Source: Primula veris
Lineage: Eukaryota > Streptophyta > Magnoliopsida > Ericales > Primulaceae
Length of the DNA: 64,000 nucleotides
NCBI GenBank assembly: GCA_963682055.1
Contig: OY821748.1
Span: 29,972,661-30,036,660, forward strand
Direction: 5' to 3'
Made by a program: the position numbers and the translations under genes. Shown here one piece after another: positions 56,003-64,000 of the stretch. Within the stretch, counting starts at the first letter, position 1; the number at the start of each line of letters is the position of its first letter. A model generated the notes under the pieces. That model was given only the letters and a program-made list of their open reading frames with translations. It had not been told where the DNA came from and did no database searches.

Positions 56003-56753
56003 AAGAGCATTCTCAACTGTTTTTATAAACTCTCTTCTATATCTACAGCCTTATGCACCAATTTAGGTTATAATTTGAGATGTTGCACAACAGTCTTATA
56101 GATCTTTTTAATATAACTTATTAATTTTTTTTTATTCTTTCATTTATTTAATTTCTCTACCCGAGATCAATTCTTCTTCTTCAAAACATCACTTGCCCTC
56201 CCACCTCCTTATTTTATTATGGTTTTCATCCTTCAGTGAGTTGTGGATCTCGACGAAAGACATCATCATAAGTCAAAATTGTACAGAATCGAACTCTATG
56301 ACAAGAAAGACGAAAATTTTGAATGAAAAACAATAATAGATTAAGGGGAAAGAACGGATGAGTTGATTAAGTGATATATAATTGTTAAGGGGGATGCGAC
56401 CATATGAGAAAGGGAACGAAGGAGGTGATTTATCAGTCAATGAACATAGAAGGAGTAGATGAATAGATCAAGAGAATAGTGACAGAAGAGCTTAAATCGA
56501 TTTTTAGAAATGTGAAAACTAGAGAGAGAGAAAAATAGTGACAGAAGAGCTTAAATCGACCATGGTTTTGTTTATCGGTGGGCCGCACTTAAAATATGTA
56601 TGTAGTTTTTCCAATTTCTCTTTACATGTAGAGATATTTTCTATAATTTATAGAGTTGTATAAACTATAAAGTCATTGTTGGGTAAGACTTTTTACGCTT
56701 TTGTATAAAGTTATACATATAATGTCTTCTTACAGTGATAGTTGAGAATGCTT
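56003..56753. repeat. TIR element, hAT-like
   Basis: Left 'gagcattctcaactg' (56005) and right 'agttgagaatgc' (56740-56751, inverted). The interior (56160-56580) has no recognised coding frame; a phrase of about 30 bp ('atagtgacagaagagcttaa') is duplicated at 56476 and 56537. Confidence 0.55.
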
Positions 56754-56848
56754 TAAGAAACTTTACATACTTACATTTATTACTTATTTATTTTCCAACT
56801 CACGAGACATTTTATTGGATCATTTTTTCTGGCCTAATATTTTTAGGA

Positions 56849-56965
56849 TACACCCTAAATAATAGTGCATCGGGTCATATAATTAATTCAAAATTAAACT
56901 AAAAAATACTATTAGTTGGTACACCCTAAATAATAGTGCATCGGGTTCATATAATTGTTTTTCCG
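56849..56965. repeat. Direct repeat, 73-bp spacing
   Basis: 'tacaccctaaataatagtgc' plus 'atcgggt' and 'catataatt' occur twice (about 56850 and 56923). Confidence 0.75.
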
Positions 56966-58858
56966 TATGTTGAGACAATATAGAATTTTTTCTAAACTTT
57001 TTGTTTATCTTCGGATGATGAAATTGCATTTTATTTAATAGTTTAAAAAAAAAAACAGGACATCTTGCCCTAAAAAAAGAAAAGAAAAAAGAAGACAACG
57101 AAAACCAATCCCAATTTATTTGAGTTTTGCTGAACTACATGGACCAGGATTGTTTGTTAGCGGGATTGGATGTCGCAAAGGTACAATGACTGGGATGGAA
57201 TAAACGAATTGTAACATTGCTTTTACAAATTGTATTTGATAATAATAGTGGTTAGGATCTGTATCTTTTGTTTATACTCATTTGTTTTGTATGCTTTTAA
57301 GTATGTTTACTGTTCTAAACTAGATGATCACCGAATAAGTTTAAAAGTTACTAACATTTAATTTTGCAAGTTTAGGGTCTTTCTTGATCACATTATTGCG
57401 TTCACATGTTACACACGCATGGACCATGCAAGGCCGGATTTAGGGGTAGTCCCAAGAGTCATGGGACTAAAGCCCAAAAAAAACCAACTAACTTTAGGGG
57501 TAACCTCTGGCAGTAGAAATTTACAAATTTCTACCTGGGGTATCCTTAATCCACATCCCAGGCTATAACTTAAAACATACGTTTAAATTAATAGATGATC
57601 AACCCCTTCCTGAAATAACTATAAAGGAAAATGACATGTTTTTAATGTCATAGTCTTCAATTACACTGTACTATTTTGTCCTGAAAACATTCCATCACTG
57701 AATTTTAACCCTTTTGTCAAAAAGTTCCAAGGTTCAAAAACAGCTATTTGGATGTCTACCGTCTAGCTAAACCATAATTATAATTAATACTAAACCAGAA
57801 GGAAGTAAAGCATTTCTGTTCAAAGTACTAACATAACTCCAACAAAGTGAGGTTCTCATGGTTCTGAATTAGTGAATTTCACAATCCAACTCGAGACAGA
57901 TCAGGATGAGGGAGTAGTAGTTAGCTAGCATAAGAGTAGGGGTATGACTAATGAGAGACTATAGACTAATTAGATACAGGGAAGAACACCAAGACACCAT
58001 AATTTCACGATACTCGAATTTCAAGAACACTTAACATGTATATAGAGTACATAAATGACACAAGAAAATAAGTACTCCTATATCCAACTAGAACAGCCTA
58101 TCTCAGACAACCAAAAATATAGTAATATACATCCTTTAGTGGGAAGTAAAAAAACCTATTTTGGAACTAATGGCGTCGAATGAAAAGAATTCAGACACAC
58201 ATATATGCATGTTTGGCAAGAAATTCATCTTATTTGTTTCTACCTTTGTTCCTCTGCTATGAGTCTGCACCTACGCCTTTTGATTTTCTGACTCCACAGG
58301 CTAGAAACATTAGGATAATCGGCCTTCTTTTCTAAGCCTCAATAAGACATCTTTATAACATTAAAATTGCAACCAAACAAATTCTAATTCATGGGCACTG
58401 GGCCACACTTAGTCTGCTGAGAAGCGGGTACAAAACAAACCCATATATTTTTCTTGCAGCCAAACACATAAAAGAGTTTTAGAAGAACTTCCAATGTTAG
58501 CATTTCTCTCAGAAAACAGAAGTAGCTAGCCAATTTCTATATTGTGTTAATAACCAAACCTTTTCATATAGCTCTTTCACAATAAAGTAACAAACAGGCA
58601 AACTCAGAGAGAGGTAGGGGAACAACAAACGTAATCCCTTACTAGAAAAAAAGAGCATCTACATGCTGAAATATGTGGACGCAATCTTCCCTAGGATATG
58701 TAATGTTTTCAGGCAACATTTCAGTCAACAAGTGCCAACCCAATAGAGAGGAGTAGAGAAGCTATGATCTAATAATGGCACTACAAATAAATCAAGACTT
58801 TAAGAATTTAAGTATCTTCTAAGGCTCCAAGTCTGGCAATCTGACAACATAAAAGATG
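56966..58858. other. Intergenic DNA, no gene seen
   Basis: A fragment 'ggccggatttaggggtagtc' (about 57432) looks like the end of another TIR element. No protein similarity on either strand. Confidence 0.4.
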
Positions 58859-58859
58859 A

Positions 58860-59570
58860 TATTCAAGTATGCTCGCAACCATTATTGTTGGAACACAAAC
58901 ACAAACACAATCATATGCATACACACAGATGCCCAGTCCCAAACAAGACTGAATAAAATAGAACATATATATGAAGTTTTTTAAAGGTGAAAGTGAACAA
59001 AATCTCATGACAAGTCAAGTGATGCATTTGAAGATCATTTATGATTCTACAAACCCAGTACTCTGAAAACACACAAGAAAAGCAAGTGTGCCTGCAACCA
59101 TGAAAACACACACGTTTAGATGGTATTCAAGTGAAGAGTATGCTCGCAACCATTATTGTTGGAACTCACAGACGCACAAACACCCTCATATACATACACA
59201 CAGAGGCCCAGACAAGACTGAATAAAATGGAATATATATATATGAACTTTTTAAAAGTGAGTGTGAACAAATTCTCATGAAAAGGCAGGTGTGCACTTTA
59301 AGATCATTAATCATTCTACAAACCCATGAGATCAACAATGTAGTAATCTAAAAACACACAAGAAAAGCAAGTGCAATTGTGTGCCTGCAGCCATGAAAAC
59401 ACACATGCAAGCACTCATATGCACACAAAAACACACAAAGCTGGGTAACGTTTAAAATGGTCACACACAAAAAAACGAGCATACATAAGAAGTTTTTTTT
59501 TAAGGTCAATATCAACAAGTTTCTCAGGACAAGTCGAGTGATGCCCTTTAAAATCACTAATAACTCTACA
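58860..59570. repeat. Three tandem copies of a unit of about 270 bp, 3' of the RING gene
   Basis: Copies begin with 'tatgctcgcaaccattattg' at 58868 and 59139; a third, more diverged copy follows from about 59400. Shared inner words are 'caagactgaataaaat', 'tctacaaaccca' and 'acacacaagaaaagcaagtg'. CA-rich. Part may be included in the 3' UTR of the RING gene. Confidence 0.85.
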
Positions 59571-59638
59571 AACCGATTAAATAAACAATCTAGTAGTCTG
59601 TGTTAGCAACGCGATCACAGTCTATATACATAACACAC

Positions 59639-60328
59639 CTAATTCCAAATAAGTGCAAGAATGACAAACAAACCAATCATCAAGAACAACATCTTGAGAT
59701 AATAATCCGCCTGCTGCCCTTGGTTATTCCGTTGCTGCGGGAATCCATGCACATGCCCTCTATGAAACGAAAAACCATACGGAAAACCGCCCGGCGCACC
59801 ATACATAGATGGATCATTAAAGCCATGAACTTGAAGATTAAACAATGATGGTATTAGCCCCCCAAACGCAGCAGATAATGTGAAATTCCCAAACCTCGCA
59901 GTTGCAGAAGGCCCAAATCCCCCTAACCCACCCATAAACCCAGCCCCGTGTTGAGGAAAATGGCTTGGGTCGGGTTGAGGCGCGGTTTGAGGCCTTTGTC
60001 CAGCTGGTCGATTTGGAATATTAATTCCTGGGATCGACCTAGACCTCGGATCAGTCGAATTTTTCCCGCGACCATATAATGGGACCAACTTTTCTTCTTC
60101 AACTAAAGCTTTACATACAGGGCATTCGCGTGAATGTGAGTGAATATGAAGCCATTTGTACAGGCAAGGCCAACAGAAGAGATGACCACAAAGGGTCACG
60201 ATCGGGTCCTGCGTTAAGTCAAAACATATATTGCATTCGAAATCACCAGCATCGTTGTTGTTGTTACTGCTTGAGCAAGAATCATTTTGAGGAGACCCGT
60301 TGGTCGGTACCTCAAACCCTTTTCCCAT
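59639..60328 (-). CDS. Membrane-anchored RING E3 ubiquitin ligase (RMA/RNF185-like)
   Basis: 229 residues in one coding exon. A C3HC4 RING lies at residues 32-72 (C32, C35, C47, H49, C52, C55, C69, C72), with WPCLYKWL as in RNF5/RNF185/RMA proteins. The middle is Gly/Pro-rich and low in structure (GAGFMGGLGGFGPS). The C-terminus DYYLKMLFLMIGLFVILALIWN forms a tail anchor. Family members sit in the ER membrane and ubiquitinate membrane or misfolded proteins; that role is inferred here from the family. The closest layout I know is Arabidopsis At1g19310/At1g74990. A GT donor ('cgctctgtaagttc', minus strand, near 61582) suggests a 5' UTR exon and an intron of about 1.2 kb. Confidence 0.94.
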   Translation of the reverse strand: MGKGFEVPTNGSPQNDSCSSSNNNNDAGDFECNICFDLTQDPIVTLCGHLFCWPCLYKWLHIHSHSRECPVCKALVEEEKLVPLYGRGKNSTDPRSRSIPGINIPNRPAGQRPQTAPQPDPSHFPQHGAGFMGGLGGFGPSATARFGNFTLSAAFGGLIPSLFNLQVHGFNDPSMYGAPGGFPYGFSFHRGHVHGFPQQRNNQGQQADYYLKMLFLMIGLFVILALIWN

Positions 60329-62039
60329 CTCTAATCAGGCAATCACAGAAATAAAACTTTCTGTAGATTAACAGAAATTAAAATAAAAACAATAAAAACT
60401 AAGATAATTTTCCTAAAAATGTACTCCATACTAACTACAAAGCCAAATAACATCATACATGTTTTCTATAACAAAAGATGGCATAATAGCCTGTTTAGGA
60501 GCTTCATTATTTAATTCCACAAGGATGTGTTAGGACGGGTAGGAACACAATATATAAGGACACAAAACTTAACTCTAAACCCGAAAACTCAAATTTTTAT
60601 ATCATATATTTTTAATTCATCAAAATCTGGCTGAAACACACAGAATGAGCCCTATTTATAGGCTGCTAAGATAGATAGGTGAATCCCCTAAATTCTAAAC
60701 AATTTCCCAAAAAAGAAACCCTTTCAACTTCCAAAATTCATGTATCCTCAAATGCATGAAACTACTATATACTTCTTATTCATGAACCAAAACTTAATCA
60801 AAATTCAATTTTTTTAGATAACTAAAACAATAATCATAAGTTATTTTTCCCTTCTTTTTCATCCCTGCATCAGTCTCGGCTTCAACTAAAACCTAACATA
60901 TTTTAGTTTTCCAGTCTAAACGAGCTACTACAAGTTTAAGTTGAATAAACCATTGTTCTCATCCTCATAAAAAACAAACTTTGAATCTTAAAAGCTGCAG
61001 CTGTATAATTATTAATACCATTGTAAAGCCAAGTGGATTTCAAATCCTAAGGCTCCATTTGGCAACAATTTTTTTAGGCTGATTATTTGCCTTTTAAAAA
61101 GCCAATTTTTAGGCCAAAAAGTCTAAAATATCTAAAAATCGAGAATCTGTAATTTTGGTAGGATTTAAAAAAAAAAAACTGATTTTTCACAAGAATTTTT
61201 TTCGTCAAATAAACAATTTCCCCAAAAGTTATTTGGCTTAACATAATATTTTCCACAAATAAAGCTGCAAAACACCTTAATAGAAAAAAAAAAGGAAAAA
61301 ACAAGTCCTGGCATAAATTAGTAACAGCAAAACACAATACTAATTTATAATCAGCCAAATTAGCGTTATATAGAATCAAATCCATAATCAGACTCAAACC
61401 CAATTCATATAAAGATTCAAAACATACAAAACAAACCAGAAATCAACAAAATTAAGAAAATTGACGATTTTTATTTATTTAAAATAAAAAAGTTAAAAAG
61501 TAGAAAATTGAAGTAGATCTGAAAACAAAATGAAGGGTTTAACAACTAAAATAAAACAAATACAAATAGATGAACTTACAGAGCGTTGGATTGAATTAAT
61601 GAGACGTAAATTGATGGATTGAAATATTAATTCATAATTAAAAAAAAGAAGAAAAAAAAGAAGTAATTAATTTGGTTGAGGTTAAAAATACTTAAATAAG
61701 AGGAGAAAGAAAAGAATTGAGTATATGTCATATACATAGGGTGTCTGTTTTTAAGGGGATTTTTCCCCCACCTCCTATATCTCACGTTCTCCGCTTTTTA
61801 ATTTATACATTAAAATTTTATAAAATCATAATATTATTTTAAACAAATCATAAAAAAAAATATACTTTTCTAAAAAATATCACAAAAAATTATAAAAATT
61901 AACAAAAATCATAAAAAATTATAAAAATCACAGAAAATTTATGAAAATCACAAAAAGCAGCTTTTTGCCAATAGATAACTTTTTACACCGAAAAAACTGT
62001 TTTTCATCAACAAATAGTTTTTTCACTAAAAAGAGGTTT
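60329..62039. other. Probable 5' UTR intron, 5' exon and promoter of the RING gene
   Basis: A splice donor-like GTAAGTTC on the minus strand near 61582, and an acceptor-like 'ctgattag' just before the ATG. Upstream of about 61700 only AT-rich DNA; 61840-62000 is full of 'aaaatcacaaaaa' words. Confidence 0.4.
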
Positions 62040-63270
62040 TTTCAACAAAAATGGGCTTTATTTTTTTTTAATCAAAAATTGCATAATGTTTAATAAAAGT
62101 GCACGGTTTGGTTTTAGAGTAAAATACGAACCAACCCAATTAAAAACAATCGGTTCGGTTCGGTTCGGTTTTTTCCAAAAAAATTATCGAAACCGAACCA
62201 AACCAAAAATCATAATCGGTTTGATCGATCGATTTGAACTTTAACAAACAAAAATTACAATATTCAAAATTACACTAGTTTTCGTAAAATTTTCGCTTAT
62301 ATTTCTCTTCAAATTTTGTACAAAAAGTCGAATAACAAATAAATTTACAAATGATTAACAAAATATATTATTGATAACTACAAATAGCAAGTAAAACATC
62401 ATATCTCAACTTATTGATATATATATTTATAAATAATTATATAATTTTTGTATATGAATAAAAATAGTCGATTCGGTTAGGTTTGAAAAACACTAAAACC
62501 GCAAACCGGACTGATTAAATCGGTTTATCAATTTTGAAACCAAACCAAACCAATTACTAATCGTTTTGGTTTGATTTTTGATCGGTTTGGTTTGATTTGG
62601 TCGGTTTGATTCGATTTATATACACCCCTAAAAGTGCATATTGTTAAGTCAAAATCACATATATTTTCAGCATAAAATGCATATAGTTCAATAAAAATAC
62701 ATACAGTTTAGTAAAAAAGTACATATAGTTTAATATAAAGAACATGTAATTTGGTATAAAAGTGCATATAGTTCAATCGAAAGTGTATACACTTCAGACA
62801 AAAACGAATCTACTTCGACACAAATTTCATATAGTTCAATCAAAAGTGCATACAGTTCAGTCAAAAGTGCATCTAGTTCAATCGACAATGTACATAGTTC
62901 GCTCAAAAGAGCATCTAGTTCAACACAGGGCATATAGCTCTATAAAAAGTGCATATAGCTCTATAAAAAGTGCATATAGTTCAGTAAAAAATCATCTAGT
63001 TCAACATAAAGTGTATATATATCAATCGAAAGTGCATACAGTTCAGTCAAAAGTGCATACAGTTTAACACAAAGTGCATACAGTTCAGTGAAAAGTGCAT
63101 CTAGTCAAGTCAAAAGTGCATCTACTTCAACACAAAGTGCATACATTTCAGTCAAAAGTGCATCTGATTCAACACAAAGTGCATATAGTCCGATCTAAAG
63201 TGGATACAGTTAAGTAAAAAAAGTGCATCTGTTTATGTCAAAATTGCTAAACATCGTATAGTTCACTATA
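62040..63270. repeat. Minisatellite of about 20-21 bp, roughly 30 units, split by a TIR element
   Basis: Units such as 'agtgcatatagttcaatcaa', 'agtgcatacagttcagtcaa' and 'agtgcatctagttcaacaca' run head to tail from about 62636 to 63270. An outlying unit lies at about 62075-62103 ('gcataatgtttaataaaagt'), so 62104-62630 is an insertion. Frames open through it on both strands (62762-63067 +, 62730-62933 -) only because stops are rare in the unit; they are not taken as genes. Confidence 0.85.
62104..62630. repeat. TIR element inserted in the minisatellite
   Basis: 'cggttcggttcggttcggtt' words near the left end and 'cggtttggtttgatttggtc' words near the right end face each other in inverted complement form. 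The right end 'tatacacccct' is typical of hAT-like MITEs. No coding frame. Confidence 0.55.
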
Positions 63271-63309
63271 AAGTGCATATTTTTACTTCAAATTAAAAAA
63301 AAAAAACCG

Positions 63310-63385
63310 TATGGATTTGAACCACCAAACTCTTAAAATTCGGTGTTGGTGCAAACGCTCTTACCATTTTGAGCTTACGGATATA
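63310..63385 (-). other. tRNA-like relic or SINE head (box A and box B)
   Basis: On the minus strand, box A-like 'taagctcaaaatggtaagag' and box B GGTTCAAATCC are about 40 bases apart. A second fragment of the same unit ('ttggtgcaaacgttctta') occurs at 63514-63531. A working tRNA is unlikely because the stems do not pair convincingly. Confidence 0.5.
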
Positions 63386-64000
63386 TATAGTCGTTAAACA
63401 AAATATACAAACATACAAACATGTACATCTAAAAAATCATTTCACCTCCGTCTAAAAATTAACAAATAGCCAAGTAACAAACCCTCCACCTAAATTAAAG
63501 TTATTACTTTTTGTTGGTGCAAACGTTCTTAGTCCAAGCTTACGAATCAATTTAGTAACTTATAAAAAAAAACGTACGAACCTAATAGACAAAAACTTAC
63601 CATACGAAAACCAACGCCTTAACCATAAAACATAACAAGGGCCTACAAAAACTCATATATAAAACCTACAAAAATCAGTTCATACTATTTATATGCATAC
63701 AACAATTATTACTACTCCACAAGCAAATCAGATAAAATCCAAACAAATACATGTACACTTTTATTCCATACCTAAACGAGCTTTGATTCAGACCCAAACA
63801 GACCTAAATCGGACTACGTTTCTGCCTGAAAACGGGCACAATTTCAGACCCAAACAGATATTTAACGCTATAAAACTCCATAAAATAAACTTTCAAAAAA
63901 ACACAAACTAGCACCTGTCAATGACCAAATTAAGCAATGTTTCACAAAATGGATATTTTCACCCCCGAATCGAGGTCTATTTAAGCCCCAAAATAGAGCT
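63386..64000. other. Intergenic DNA at the right edge
   Basis: AT-rich; nothing gene-like apart from the partial tRNA-like repeat at about 63514-63545. Confidence 0.4.

Noticed and set aside
59348..59557. Cys-rich minus-strand frames at 58808-59557
   Set aside because: They come from CA-rich tandem repeats 3' of the RING gene.
62730..63067. Leu/Glu heptad-like protein (minus) and 'YIVQSKVH' repeat protein (plus)
   Set aside because: Both are translations of a 20-21-bp minisatellite; the unit length is not a multiple of three throughout and there is no gene context.

Overview
The window is nuclear DNA from a flowering plant, most likely a eudicot. It is AT-rich, has sparse intron-containing genes of plant-specific families, and is packed with LTR retrotransposons and small TIR elements. 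I cannot name the species from sequence alone.

Five host loci are supported. From left to right they are: the 3' end of a carboxylesterase (CXE) gene on the + strand (2-208); a two-exon serpin with an LR/G reactive centre (6248-10784, -); a six-exon plastid type I signal peptidase, i.e. thylakoidal processing peptidase TPP/Plsp1 (20189-35953, -); a three-exon F-box/LRR protein (47798-52599, -); and a single-coding-exon RING ubiquitin ligase of the RMA/RNF185 type with a C-terminal membrane anchor (59639-60328, -). The genes share no operon-like arrangement. Two of them grew large because repeats accumulated in their introns: the first TPP intron is about 13.9 kb and the second F-box intron about 3.1 kb.

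Mobile DNA fills most of the rest. 2640-5440 is a truncated minus-strand Ty1/copia remnant whose LTR carries a 186-bp tandem repeat, and a complete Cassandra-type TRIM (3836-4526, 5S rRNA-like sequence inside both LTRs, AAGTT target duplication) is inserted in it. 13239-18100 is a stop-riddled copia element. Inside TPP intron 1 lie a complete 3.15-kb non-autonomous LTR element with unfamiliar ORFs (22485-25632, AAACA duplication), a miniature copia derivative lacking integrase and RT (28926-30468), and several TIR elements. 36695-43739 is a young copia element by its LTRs (one difference in 202 bp, GAAGT duplication), but its pol is thoroughly broken. It carries an intron-flanked fragment of a MEKK1-type MAPKKK gene in antisense orientation.

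Host exons have also been multiplied locally. The last part of TPP exon 1, with its splice donor, occurs six times between 33.8 and 35.95 kb, and only one copy is intact. Serpin exon 1 has a decayed second copy about 0.9 kb away, inside its own intron. The right end carries a roughly 20-bp minisatellite split by a TIR element, plus tRNA-like (box A/box B) relics.

Exon boundaries come from reading splice sites and protein similarity by eye. Element family names rest on motif recognition, not on database searches.
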